A DNA stretch of 64,000 nt, taken from Clostridiales bacterium. GTDB taxonomy: Bacteria > Bacillota > Clostridia > Christensenellales > Aristaeellaceae. Position numbers and translations under genes: made by a program. The notes below the pieces were generated by a model, which did no database searches, was not told the origin of the DNA, and worked only from the letters and a program-made list of their open reading frames with translations. The stretch lies in NCBI GenBank assembly GCA_029012285.1, contig JAQXLU010000154.1, positions 1 through 64,000 of the forward strand, in the 5' to 3' direction. This document shows, one piece after another, positions 7,740-16,303 of the stretch (positions within the stretch are counted from its first letter, which is position 1; each line of letters opens with the position of its first letter).

Positions 7740-10064
7740 TCAATCCAGCTGTGACAGCGCGAATTGCTGAACGCTGATCTGCGCCTTCAGGCCGGAACGG
7801 GTATACGCGTGCAGCGTGACCTCGCCCGGCAGCACGCCCGCGCGTAGGTACACGATGGCGCGGCCTTGGCGGGTGGCGCGGTGCTTCTCCGCGTAGGGAG
7901 TGAGGTCGTCAGGGGCGCCGTTTTCGATGCCGAGGATCTCCGCGTCGCCCACGATCTGGTAGCGGATGTCCTCATCCTTGGTGGTCAGGCGGCCGGTTTC
8001 GTCCCGGAGGGCTACCTCCACCTGGAGAATGTCCAGGCCGTCGGCAGACAGTGCGGGCTTGTCCGGGGTCAGGACGATCTCTGCCGCCGGGCCGGTGGTG
8101 CACAGGGTATCCACGGCAGGGCCGGCGATGGCCTTCAATTCACCCGGCGCGTAGGGCACCTCCCAGGTGGCGCGGCAGTCGGTTTCCAGGCTGACGGCCT
8201 TTTTGCCCAGGGACGCGCCATTCAGGAACAGCTCTGCCTCGGGCTGGTTGGTCGCCACGGACACGTACATCATGTCGCCCGGGGCGCCTTCCCACAGGAA
8301 GCGCTCGTTCCATACCCCGTGCCACTGCTGGCCCTTGCTGGGCTCGGTGCTGATTTTGACAAAGGGCGCATCCGTCCAGAAGGCGAGGCGCTGGTAGTAC
8401 AGGGGCTTCTCATGGCCTGCCAGGTCAAGCAGACCCGCCTGGCTGATGCGGACCGGCCAGCCGTGGCATTCACCCAGGAAGTCGATGCCCGTCCACAGGA
8501 ACTGCCCGCAGATGTAGTCGTTGTCCTTCACCGCCCGCCAGGCCTTGCCGCCGTGCCCGTTTTCGCTGCCGAAGATCACCCGGCCCGGGAAGCGGACATG
8601 ATCCTCCGCATAGAACTGCTCCTTGTAGTTGTAGCCGGAAATGTCCAGCGCGTCCGCGTAGCCGGTGCGGGTGGACAGCTCCGGGAAGGACAGGGCGCTG
8701 GTGACTGGGCGGCTTGTGTCCAGGGCGTGGACGATCTCTACCAGGTGCTTGGCTACCACCGCCAGGCGGCCCGCGTCCGGCTTGCGGTCGTCATACATGC
8801 GCTCAGCCTTGGGCTTGTTGGCGTCGTTGTTGCCCAGCACCTCGGTGAACAGCGGAGTCACGTAGGGGTCGTTGGGGTAGTCGATTTCATTGCCGATGGA
8901 CCACATCACGACGCAGGGGTGATTCCGGTCTCGCTTGACCATGCTCTCCAGGTCAAACTGATGCCACTGGGGGAAGTCCTCCGCGTAGCCGAAGCGCTTG
9001 GGCGGATAGACATTGTGCCCCTGCCACCACTTGTTCTTCGTGCCCTCCCACTCGTCGAAGGCCTCGTCCTGCACCAGCAGACCCAATTCGTCGCACAGGT
9101 CGAGCAAATGGCTGTCCGGGGGATTGTGGGAGGTGCGCAGAGCGTTGGCGCCCAGGGCCTTCAATTTGCGCAAGCGGCGCTCCCACACGGCCTTGGGCAC
9201 TGCGGCGCCCAGGCAGCCCGCGTCATGGTGGACGCAGAAGCCCTTGAGCTTTATGCTCACGCCGTTGAGATAGAAGCCGGTATCCGCGTCAAAGCGGATG
9301 GTGCGGATGCCGAAGCGCACCTCGGTTTCGTCGGTAGTCTCGCCACCGGAGATCACCCTCGCTCGCAGGGCGTAGAGGTAGGGTGTATCCACCGACCACA
9401 GGGACGGCTGCGCCACCTCAATGTCGCAGCAGCCGCAAGCGCCGTCTGCCTGCGCGGAGGCGACCACAGTCCCGGCAGCATCCACTACATCGAACGCTGC
9501 GCCGTCGCCGCCCAGGGTTTCATAGGCCACATGAACGACGGCCTTTTCCGCCGAGGCTTCCCTGGTGGTGACAAAGATCCCGTTTTGCTGGAAGCAGCGC
9601 ATGTCGCTGATTTCGCACACCACGTCGCGGTAGATGCCGCTGCCGGTGAACCAGCGGGAATCCGCCACTTCCTCATGCTCCACGCGGACGCTGAGCACGT
9701 TTTCGCCTGGGCGGACGAACTCGCTCACGTCAAAGGTGAAGGTGGTGTAGCCATAGGCGTTGCTGCCCAGGTGGTTGGAGTTGATGTACACCCGCGCATG
9801 CTTGTACACGCCGCCAAAGGTGATGCGCACCCGCTTGCCGCGCACGTCCTCCGGAAGTTGGAAGTGCTTGCGGTACCAGGCTGTTCCGCCGGGGAGATAG
9901 CCGGTGCCGGAGGCATTGCGGCGGTCGAAGGGATGCTCCACCGACCAGTCGTGGGGCAATGTGACCACGCGCCAGGCGCTGTCGTCATAGCCCATGAAAT
10001 CCGCGGCGGGTTCATCGCCCAGATGAAAGCGCCATTCCCTGTTGAGATTGATCCGATTGCCCAT
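7740..10064 (-). CDS. Glycoside hydrolase family 2 beta-galactosidase-type enzyme
   Basis: The protein has 774 residues. An N-terminal sugar-binding jelly roll (LNREWRFHLGD, LPHDWSVEHPF) is followed by an immunoglobulin-like domain, a TIM barrel (GANALRTSHNPPDSHLLDLCD), and C-terminal Ig-like domains including a DUF4982-type segment (NQPEAELFLNGASLGKK). The acid/base Glu is in WSIGNEIDYPND (about 392) and the nucleophile Glu in FGSENGHG (about 498). No signal peptide is visible, so it acts on imported oligosaccharides in the cytosol. GH2 enzymes remove terminal beta-linked galactose, glucuronate or mannose, and the fold looks most like the beta-galactosidases. It is 21 bp after the CapA-like gene and probably in one operon with it. 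Confidence 0.9.
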   Translation of the reverse strand: MGNRINLNREWRFHLGDEPAADFMGYDDSAWRVVTLPHDWSVEHPFDRRNASGTGYLPGGTAWYRKHFQLPEDVRGKRVRITFGGVYKHARVYINSNHLGSNAYGYTTFTFDVSEFVRPGENVLSVRVEHEEVADSRWFTGSGIYRDVVCEISDMRCFQQNGIFVTTREASAEKAVVHVAYETLGGDGAAFDVVDAAGTVVASAQADGACGCCDIEVAQPSLWSVDTPYLYALRARVISGGETTDETEVRFGIRTIRFDADTGFYLNGVSIKLKGFCVHHDAGCLGAAVPKAVWERRLRKLKALGANALRTSHNPPDSHLLDLCDELGLLVQDEAFDEWEGTKNKWWQGHNVYPPKRFGYAEDFPQWHQFDLESMVKRDRNHPCVVMWSIGNEIDYPNDPYVTPLFTEVLGNNDANKPKAERMYDDRKPDAGRLAVVAKHLVEIVHALDTSRPVTSALSFPELSTRTGYADALDISGYNYKEQFYAEDHVRFPGRVIFGSENGHGGKAWRAVKDNDYICGQFLWTGIDFLGECHGWPVRISQAGLLDLAGHEKPLYYQRLAFWTDAPFVKISTEPSKGQQWHGVWNERFLWEGAPGDMMYVSVATNQPEAELFLNGASLGKKAVSLETDCRATWEVPYAPGELKAIAGPAVDTLCTTGPAAEIVLTPDKPALSADGLDILQVEVALRDETGRLTTKDEDIRYQIVGDAEILGIENGAPDDLTPYAEKHRATRQGRAIVYLRAGVLPGEVTLHAYTRSGLKAQISVQQFALSQLD

Positions 10065-10085
10065 GCTCCACCTCGTATGATTGCA

Positions 10086-11159
10086 TTATTTGCCAGACCA
10101 GGGGACAAAGTCCTGCACCGCGCCCTGACCGTCCACATAGGGGTTCAGGCGGAATTCGGTGTCCTTCTGCACCCGCTTCATGACCGCCTGGGCTTCCTCG
10201 CCGGATAGCAGCACGGGCTGGTAGTTGTTCACGCGGCCCTTGTTCATGCCCGTACCGGCTTCCGCGCCGGTGATGCGGATGGGATAGAGCGTCACCTGAT
10301 GTCCGATGTACACGCCGTCCTCAAAATGCAGCTGAATCTGTGCCACCAGGGACACGTCGCAGTAGAGGTATTCATCCACGCCGGTGTTGCCGCCGAAGGA
10401 GAAATTGCCCAGGGAGTGCAGTGTCGTCACGCCCTTTTCCACCCACAAGCCCTGGGGCACATGGGGATGGTTGCCCACGACGATATGCGCGCCATTGGCC
10501 ATGCAGATTTTGCGGTAGCGCGTCGTCATGTCGGAGTGGGTGGGGTTGTCCTCCTTGCCGGCGTGCATGGAGGCGATGATGACGTCGCAGCCAGCGTCCC
10601 GCAGCTTCTGGAAGTCCTTTTGCACCTTTTCCTGATTCTTGGAGTAGTAGCTGGGAACGACGCCGATGAAGCCGATGCGCACGTCGTTGTCAAAGTCGAA
10701 CCAGCAAAGATCCCGGCCGAATTCCGTTTCGCCGCAGTACTTAACGCCCGCCGCGTCCAGCGCGGCCACCGTGGCCTGGTAGCCCGCCTGCTGATAATCC
10801 AGCGTGTGATTGTTGGCCAGATTGACGACCTCCACGCTGCCCGCGGTAAGGATGTTCACATAATCCTCCGGCGCGCAGAAGGCGTAGCGGCTCGGGCTCA
10901 TCTCCTTGGGGGTGTAAAGCACACCCTCCAGGTTGACCAGGGTGATGTCGTCGTTCTCCGTCAGGGAGCGAATGCCCGCGAAGGGGTAATCGTACCCGTA
11001 CTGTTCGATGTAGCGCTGGTATGCGTAGGGCTTATCGCTGACCCGCTTGTTGCTGCCCAGGGTCGTATCGCCGGTGCAGGTGATGGTGATGATCTGCGTT
11101 TCCGCCAGGGCGGCAACGGGCAGCAACAGGGCCAGGAGGAGGGCAAGCATACGTTTCAT
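10086..11159 (-). CDS. Secreted CapA-family metallophosphatase-like protein
   Basis: The start is ATG at 11159, whose ATGA overlaps the GH43 stop codon. The protein has 357 residues and a signal peptide, MKRMLALLLALLLPVAALAE. The PGA_cap fold is shown by GDTTLGSN, VNLEGVLY, VVNLANNHTLDY, IASMHAGKE and IVVGNHPHVPQG. The Asp, Asn and His residues of these motifs are the metal ligands in calcineurin-like relatives. Family members take part in poly-gamma-glutamate capsule export, but the reaction is often unknown and no other capsule gene is here. Its translational coupling to a GH43 and its place before a GH2 suggest a role in surface glycan handling. The longer track ORF starts inside the GH43 gene. 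Confidence 0.87.
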   Translation of the reverse strand: MKRMLALLLALLLPVAALAETQIITITCTGDTTLGSNKRVSDKPYAYQRYIEQYGYDYPFAGIRSLTENDDITLVNLEGVLYTPKEMSPSRYAFCAPEDYVNILTAGSVEVVNLANNHTLDYQQAGYQATVAALDAAGVKYCGETEFGRDLCWFDFDNDVRIGFIGVVPSYYSKNQEKVQKDFQKLRDAGCDVIIASMHAGKEDNPTHSDMTTRYRKICMANGAHIVVGNHPHVPQGLWVEKGVTTLHSLGNFSFGGNTGVDEYLYCDVSLVAQIQLHFEDGVYIGHQVTLYPIRITGAEAGTGMNKGRVNNYQPVLLSGEEAQAVMKRVQKDTEFRLNPYVDGQGAVQDFVPWSGK

Positions 11160-12205
11160 GGGATCATTCCTTTCGGGTGTGTTGATGGGGTGAGGGCAGA
11201 GAACACCGGCTCCTCCCGGAGTGTTTCGCGAAAGCCGCGGAAGTTGGCCTTTCCGCCCACGCCGGTGAACCAGTTGCCCGTGCATTCGTTGATGATGCGC
11301 AGTTCGCCGCCTCGTTCGTCCATCTCGAAGAGCAGCATGCGCTTCTTGGGGTGATCGTTGGGGCAGTGGAGGGCCATCATCAGCTGTCCGCCCGTGCTAT
11401 TGTGGCCGGGCAGGGTGTAAAAGAGCATGGAATGTCCGCCGTCCAGGCCGTAGAGGGGATCCTCCCGCTGTACCCAGGGGCCGAAGATCTCCCCGGAGCG
11501 GCTGACGGCATAGCCGGTGGCGTAGCCTTCCCGGCTGAAATTCGTCCAAAGCATGATGAGTTTCCCGTCGGGCAGGCGGTGAAGGAAGGGCCCGTCGGTG
11601 ACAAAGCCGTTGAAACGGTCCTGCCCGGCCAATCGAGCGCCCCAGGGGGCGTCCGACCCCCGGAAGAGCACGATGGGGTCACCGATGGCATGACCCAGGT
11701 CGTCGCTCAGGGGGATGGCGCAGACCTGCCCGTCGTAGACCTGCAGCCACTCGTGGCAATATACCATCCAGGGCTTGCCCTTCCTGTCCACATAGAGCGT
11801 GCCGTCCAGGCATTGCCAGCCCGGGGGCGTGACGGGCTCTGCCTCGATGGGCCGAAAGGGTCCCAGGGGATTGTCCGCCACCAGGAACTGGCAGCGGCGG
11901 TACATGCCTTCTGCCCGGAAGGTGGAGGCGATGTAGTATTTGCCCTGCCAAATATGGCATTCGGGCGCCCAGTAATCCAAATCGGCCCAGAAGCCGGTGG
12001 ACTGCGCGTCAAACACGCGGATGGGCGCGGACCAGTGCACCAGATCCTCGCTGACCAGCGCGTGAAAAGCGCCCCGGCGCTGCTGCTCCGGGAAGCGATC
12101 CAGGTTGAAGAACGCCGCGTAGAGATAATACTTGCCGCTGACCGGATCGGCCAGGATGAAGGGGTCGGAGATGTGCACATCGCGTACATGCAATGGGTAG
12201 TCCAT
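11156..12205 (-). CDS. Glycoside hydrolase family 43-like enzyme (five-bladed propeller)
   Basis: The start is ATG at 12205 with AGGAGGT 6 bp upstream, giving 349 residues. GH43 features are an early catalytic Asp (HISDPFILADP), the blade motif DYWAPECHIWQGKYYI, the transition-state Asp region ECLDGTLYVD-like (CLDGTLYVDRKGKPW), and a downstream acidic residue in CHEWLQ. It has no signal peptide and should be cytosolic. GH43 enzymes remove arabinofuranose, xylose or galactose from side chains. The sequence is close in layout to the second GH43 at 31106-31969 (both have WAPE-HIWHG/QG and YCHEW/FCHEW), which suggests paralogues. It has its own promoter and is the first gene of a GH43-CapA-GH2 unit. 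Confidence 0.87.
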   Translation of the reverse strand: MDYPLHVRDVHISDPFILADPVSGKYYLYAAFFNLDRFPEQQRRGAFHALVSEDLVHWSAPIRVFDAQSTGFWADLDYWAPECHIWQGKYYIASTFRAEGMYRRCQFLVADNPLGPFRPIEAEPVTPPGWQCLDGTLYVDRKGKPWMVYCHEWLQVYDGQVCAIPLSDDLGHAIGDPIVLFRGSDAPWGARLAGQDRFNGFVTDGPFLHRLPDGKLIMLWTNFSREGYATGYAVSRSGEIFGPWVQREDPLYGLDGGHSMLFYTLPGHNSTGGQLMMALHCPNDHPKKRMLLFEMDERGGELRIINECTGNWFTGVGGKANFRGFRETLREEPVFSALTPSTHPKGMIP

Positions 12206-12236
12206 GCCAGAACCTCCTGACATTGTTGCTACTCTC

Positions 12237-12265
12237 ATGATACACGACTTTTCGGGGATAGTCAA
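12237..12265 (-). promoter_or_regulatory. Promoter for the GH43-CapA-GH2 unit
   Basis: TTGACT, 17 bp, TATCAT on the minus strand, 32 bp before the GH43 start codon. Confidence 0.8.
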
Positions 12266-12284
12266 TCGAAATCGGCAAGGAGCA

Positions 12285-12313
12285 GAAAAAGACCCTCCCG
12301 CGCAGGGAGAGCC
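12285..12313 (-). terminator. Terminator after the secreted propeller-like gene
   Basis: On the minus strand CTCTCCC pairs with GGGAGGG around a short GC loop and is followed by TCTTTTT. Confidence 0.75.
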
Positions 12314-12319
12314 TTCCAA

Positions 12320-13468
12320 TTATTCCGCATTCCAGGCATAGGTCTTGAGGCAGTAGCCGCTTTCTGCGCCCTCGTCCCGGTGGAGGAATACAGCGCTGTG
12401 CCCGTCCGCGCCGGGGACAAGGAAGCATTCGTCCAGCGTGGCGAACTGGTAGGGCCTGCCGGTAATGTCCGCCAGGATGGTGATGGCGCCGTCCTTTGCA
12501 ACATGGCGCAGCTGGGTGCAAAAAGGCTCGCCCCATACGGGCTGGTGCCCGAAGAGCTCCAGCATGCCGTCCTCACAGGCGATCTGGCTGCCAGCGGTAT
12601 CATCCACCCCGGGCAGGGTGTGGATGCCCACCGGGTCGCCGGGCAGCGCGGTTGCCTTGTCCACCGGGACAATGGCGTAGCGCCAGGGCTTGCCGCCATT
12701 GGCGGTGTTGATGAGCAGGTACAGCGTGTCCGTCGTTTCGATGGCGGTATAGGGGGTTACGACCTCGCCCTCGACCGATAGGGTGTACTGGTGGAACAGC
12801 TGGCACTGCGCGTCAAACACGTAGACGGTCAGCGCGGGGGACTGGGAGGTCATGTCGATAAGGAGCAGCTTGTCCCCCAGGGCGAAGCAGGAATACCGCG
12901 CGGCGGGCAGCATATCCTCCCACACCGCGCCGGTTTCCCGATGGGTGATGCGGGTGAAGAAGGCGTCGGCCTCATCGTCGACATAGGCCTGCTCCATGCA
13001 GAAAGCGCCCCGGTTGTAGCGGTGGCACACCCTGTCCATAGGAACAAGGGACGCTTCGGCATCCGTCAGCAGTGTGCCATCGTAGCCGATGCGCCAGGTC
13101 AGGCGTGTGTTGTCGGGCGTGTAGTAATCCACCTGCGTGCCCTCAATCACGATGCCCTCTGGCAGCAGCGCTACCTCCAGCGCATAGGGGGAGCTGGCCT
13201 TGCCGTCCGTGCACAGCGCATAGTGCCACAGGAGCGTGCCATCCGGGGCGGCACAGAGCACGTAACGGGTCGTGCCGCCATCGGTGGTGGCTTCGCCGGA
13301 GGCGATCAGCAGCAAGCTGCCATCCGGCAGGGCGTGCACCTGATTGATCAGCGACAGCGGTACGGGGGATTGCAGCGCGTTTTCCCCAGACAGATGCACC
13401 TGCGCCGACGCGGGGAGGATCATGAGGAGCAGGCAGAGCAGCAGCAGGCAGGACACGAGCTTTTTCAT
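12320..13468 (-). CDS. Secreted protein of unknown function, probable beta-propeller
   Basis: The protein has 382 residues with a clear signal peptide (MKKLVSCLLLLCLLLMILPASA) and no further membrane helix. Strand-turn-strand repeats such as ALPDGSLLLIASGE, AAPDGTLLWHYAL, GYDGTLLTD and CEDGMLELFG suggest propeller blades of about 45 residues. No catalytic motif is recognisable. It could bind a glycan or a cell-wall component. The ATG at 13468 has AAAGGAG 8 bp upstream. It is bounded by terminators on both sides, so it is probably monocistronic, although I found no convincing promoter in the 117-bp gap before it. Confidence 0.7.
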   Translation of the reverse strand: MKKLVSCLLLLCLLLMILPASAQVHLSGENALQSPVPLSLINQVHALPDGSLLLIASGEATTDGGTTRYVLCAAPDGTLLWHYALCTDGKASSPYALEVALLPEGIVIEGTQVDYYTPDNTRLTWRIGYDGTLLTDAEASLVPMDRVCHRYNRGAFCMEQAYVDDEADAFFTRITHRETGAVWEDMLPAARYSCFALGDKLLLIDMTSQSPALTVYVFDAQCQLFHQYTLSVEGEVVTPYTAIETTDTLYLLINTANGGKPWRYAIVPVDKATALPGDPVGIHTLPGVDDTAGSQIACEDGMLELFGHQPVWGEPFCTQLRHVAKDGAITILADITGRPYQFATLDECFLVPGADGHSAVFLHRDEGAESGYCLKTYAWNAE

Positions 13469-13548
13469 GGGGATAACTCCTTTGATGGTTTACCAATAAG
13501 ACGCAACAGGACGGAAAAATCTTCCGTAACAAGTGTAACAATCCCCAT

Positions 13549-13579
13549 GAAAAAGCCCCCTCCCATGCGGGAAGAGGCT
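13549..13579 (-). terminator. Terminator after the GH30 gene
   Basis: On the minus strand AGCCTCTTCCC pairs with GGGAGGGGGCT (two G-U pairs) and is followed by TTTTT. Confidence 0.85.
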
Positions 13580-13585
13580 GCTGGG

Positions 13586-15025
13586 TCATTCGCTCATGAC
13601 GATGGTGACGACGCTCTGCATCGGCAGCGTGATGTCGGTCTTGACCGCCCCGGCGTAGGTCTTGGCCAGGTCGCGGGCGGTGGAGGTTTCGTGAATCTGC
13701 ATGGTGGTGTAGGCGGAGAAATCACCGTTAAGCTCGATGTGCTGGGAGGCGAATTGCTCGTTGATGAGCACGATCACCAGCTGCTGCTTGCCGTCGCGCT
13801 CACCCTTGAAGACTACGGGCTGGGCGTCCTTTGCGCCGCTGGCTTCCACGCGGACAAAGCCCGGGCGGATGTAGCGGGTGTAGTTGCCGTAGGCCCACAG
13901 GCGCTTGAGGGGCACGATGGAAATCTCCCCCGCGCCGTTCTCGGTGGCGTGGATCAATCCGTCCCGGTAGCCGCCGGGGGACACGCCTACCCAGGTGCAC
14001 CAGGACACCGCGTCCAGCACGGTCAGGTCCTCCTGGACGCACTGGGCCAGGTGGATGGCGCTGTCCATGGTCAAGTCGGTGCCGTTGACCATCTCGCACC
14101 ACTCGCTCATGCGCAGCTTCACGTCAGGGTAGTGCACCGTCATCCAGTTTTTGAAGCTGACCTTGGCTTGCGTGTTCGACCAGTAGGAGTGGCAATCCAC
14201 CGCGGTGAAGTGATCGCTCAGCACCTTGTTGCCCAGCAGCGCACTGACGTACCTGGTGGTCTGGCCGCCCCATTCGCCGCTCTCCGGGCCGGAGAGCTCC
14301 ACGCCGCTCAGTGCCGGACGCTTCTGCATCTCCTCCAGGAAGGAGATGTAAACCCCAGCAATCTCCTCCGGTTCGTAGTGGCAGCCCTCCTGGCCACCCG
14401 TCCAGTCCCACTGGGGCTCATTGATGGGGGAGAGGAACTTGACCGGAATGCCCAGCTCCAGGAAGTGCTCGGTCACGTCGCAGGCGTATTTGGCCCATTC
14501 GGCGTAGTTCTCGGGGTCGATGTTGGTTTTGTCCCCGCCGGGGGTCAGGTGGGCCCAGCCGTTTTTGGTCAACCTCTCGATGGGACTGTTGAAGAACAGG
14601 ACGACCTCCTCGCAGCCCAGGCGGGTGACCTCCTGCACGAACCACATTGCGCCCTCGTCCTTGGCCCAGTCATACACGCCGGGGGCGGTCTCGAAGGACT
14701 GGGCGCGGCGGTTCACATCCGAATAGTTGCCGTTGCCGCTGTCCGCCGAGCCTGCGCCCAGGTTGTAGCGGTAGTTGGTCAGCCCGATGCCGTAGGTGGG
14801 GTCATAGAGGAGCGTGGCAATACGCTGGCGGTTGGTGCGCATCGTGCCCTGGTACTTGCTGTCCCACAGGCCCGCGTACTGGCTCCACCAGGCGCCGCTG
14901 GTGCCGAAGGATTCGATGGTTTGATGGGTGACGGTTTCGTCGATGGTGAGCGTATCCGCCGCGCTGGCCAGGACTGGGAAGAGCAGCAGGCTCGCCATCG
15001 CCAGGGAAATCAGATGCTTCAGCAT
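13586..15025 (-). CDS. Secreted glycoside hydrolase family 30
   Basis: The start is ATG at 15025 with AAGGAGG 8 bp upstream. The 479-residue protein begins with a signal peptide (LISLAMASLLLFPVLASA). Its TIM barrel has IDETVTHQTIESFGTSGAW at the first strand. The acid/base Glu is in SPINEPQWDW (about 202) and the nucleophile Glu in LRMSEWCEM (about 307). A small C-terminal beta domain completes the GH30 architecture. GH30 includes endo-beta-1,6-galactanases, xylanases and beta-glucosidases. The NEPQWDW...QEG pattern recalls beta-1,6-galactanase-type members, but I am not sure of the subfamily. It is the only clearly exported hydrolase in the window and is placed after the long ABC operon, behind a terminator. 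Confidence 0.87.
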   Translation of the reverse strand: MLKHLISLAMASLLLFPVLASAADTLTIDETVTHQTIESFGTSGAWWSQYAGLWDSKYQGTMRTNRQRIATLLYDPTYGIGLTNYRYNLGAGSADSGNGNYSDVNRRAQSFETAPGVYDWAKDEGAMWFVQEVTRLGCEEVVLFFNSPIERLTKNGWAHLTPGGDKTNIDPENYAEWAKYACDVTEHFLELGIPVKFLSPINEPQWDWTGGQEGCHYEPEEIAGVYISFLEEMQKRPALSGVELSGPESGEWGGQTTRYVSALLGNKVLSDHFTAVDCHSYWSNTQAKVSFKNWMTVHYPDVKLRMSEWCEMVNGTDLTMDSAIHLAQCVQEDLTVLDAVSWCTWVGVSPGGYRDGLIHATENGAGEISIVPLKRLWAYGNYTRYIRPGFVRVEASGAKDAQPVVFKGERDGKQQLVIVLINEQFASQHIELNGDFSAYTTMQIHETSTARDLAKTYAGAVKTDITLPMQSVVTIVMSE

Positions 15026-15042
15026 GAGGGAACCTCCTTGAA

Positions 15043-15084
15043 GAAAACCGCCGGACACCGGCGAGGAGGCCATGTGTCCGGCGG
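15043..15084 (-). terminator. Terminator between the ABC operon and GH30
   Basis: CCGCCGGACAC pairs with GTGTCCGGCGG (11 bp) on the minus strand, followed by TTTTCTT. It ends only about 18 bp before the GH30 start codon. Confidence 0.8.
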
Positions 15085-15223
15085 CGGTTGGTCTGGGGAT
15101 GGGTAACAGCTTGGCCGCAGAGGAGGGGGGCTCCCTTGCGGCTGCCCAGTGGGTAGTTGCCGAAGGCAAAGCAACAAGTGATGTTGAATTGCCCCTTGAC
15201 CCATTGCTTTTGCGCCTTGGGGG
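15085..15223 (-). other. Spacer between the last permease gene and the GH30 terminator
   Basis: This stretch contains no gene that I can support. It holds a small TTGCC-TTC-GGCAA hairpin and an open frame on the minus strand without a good ribosome binding site. A promoter for GH30 is not obvious. Confidence 0.4.
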
Positions 15224-16303
15224 TTAGCCGACCAGGCCGGAGTTCTCCAGGTTTTCTACCAGCCAGCGCTGCGCGAAAAGGTACAGCACCAGCAGGGGCG
15301 CCAGGAAGATCAGCACGCCCGCCTGCTTGAGGGAGTCGAAGGTCATGTCCGTGGTGACAGGCACCCCGTACCACACGCGCACGCGCTCCAGCAGGGTGAA
15401 CTTATTGGCGTCGATGAAGGTCGTCGCCAGTTCGGAGGCCATGTGAGCACCCTCGGGGTCGAAGTAGCGGGTGTAGTAGGTGTCGCCGTAGTTCCACACG
15501 AAGGATAGAATCGCCACGATAACGATGGCCGGGATGGCGTTGGGCACCATGATCCTGAAATAGGTGCGGTAGTAGCCGCAGCCGTCGATCAGCGCCGCCT
15601 CCTCCAGCTCCTTGGGGATGTTCTTGAAGAACTGGGAGAAGATGAGGATCATCAGGCTCTGGTTCACGCCGTTGCCCAGGGCTGCCATCAGGTACAGGGT
15701 CGCCGGATTGCCGATGAGGTTGGTTTCCGCCTTAATCCCGGGAATGATGGCGTGCAGCAGCCGCATCAAACCGGCAGCGTCAAAGTGGTTGAAGTAGATG
15801 TACTGTGCCAGCAGCAGGGACTGACGGGGGGTCAGGAACACCAGCACCACCAGCACGAACATCACCGGGCTCAGATAGCGGTATTTGACGCGGGCCATGG
15901 TGTAGCCGGTCATGGCGGACACGAACACCTGGATGGCCATCAGCGCCAGGGCGAAGCCGATGGACTTCACCATCGTCATGATGCCCTCGGGCATGGTCAT
16001 GCGGGCGGCAGCCGTGAAGGCCAGGGTGGACCACTCCTCGGGAATCCAGATCACGTTGGGGTTGCCCAGGTCCTCCAGCGCGCTGAGCACCGTGGGCACC
16101 AGCTTGATGAAGGGGTAGAGAATCACGAAGCACAAGCCCAGGATCAGCACCAGCGTCACCAGCTGGAAGCAGAAGCTGCCCACCTGCTTTTTTGCCAGGT
16201 AGATGTTCTGATCGGCGGTGAGCTTGGGTTTTTGCTTCTTGTGGGGCGGCGGAGGCGTCGCAACGGTGGTACGGGTCGGGATGAACAATTCCTTATCAGC
16301 CAT
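15224..16303 (-). CDS. Carbohydrate ABC transporter permease, MalG type (second pair)
   Basis: The protein has 359 residues. A 45-residue cytoplasmic N-terminus rich in Lys and Pro precedes six membrane helices. The EAA loop that docks the ATPase is ELEEAALIDGCGYYRTYFRIMVP, typical of MalG/LplC proteins. The gene overlaps the upstream MalF-type gene by 8 bp, so translation is coupled. It is the last gene of the long operon. It forms a heteromeric channel with the product of 16296-17183 and has no ATPase nearby. An MsmX-type ATPase from 57-61 kb may serve it. Confidence 0.9.
   Translation of the reverse strand: MADKELFIPTRTTVATPPPPHKKQKPKLTADQNIYLAKKQVGSFCFQLVTLVLILGLCFVILYPFIKLVPTVLSALEDLGNPNVIWIPEEWSTLAFTAAARMTMPEGIMTMVKSIGFALALMAIQVFVSAMTGYTMARVKYRYLSPVMFVLVVLVFLTPRQSLLLAQYIYFNHFDAAGLMRLLHAIIPGIKAETNLIGNPATLYLMAALGNGVNQSLMILIFSQFFKNIPKELEEAALIDGCGYYRTYFRIMVPNAIPAIVIVAILSFVWNYGDTYYTRYFDPEGAHMASELATTFIDANKFTLLERVRVWYGVPVTTDMTFDSLKQAGVLIFLAPLLVLYLFAQRWLVENLENSGLVG

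Noticed and set aside
7866-10208. 780-aa plus-strand ORF opposite GH2
   Set aside because: It is antisense to a GH2 gene with intact catalytic motifs, and it has no ribosome binding site or recognisable domain.
11156-12319. Use of the far upstream start for the GH43 gene
   Set aside because: The extension would overlap the promoter TTGACT-17-TATCAT. The ATG at 12205 has a perfect AGGAGGT.
12791-15106. 771-aa plus-strand ORF
   Set aside because: It spans antisense to two secreted-protein genes and their terminator, which a real gene would not do.
15019-15204. 61-aa minus-strand ORF before GH30 as a leader peptide
   Set aside because: It has no good ribosome binding site, runs through the terminator hairpin and shows no recognisable signal or conserved feature.
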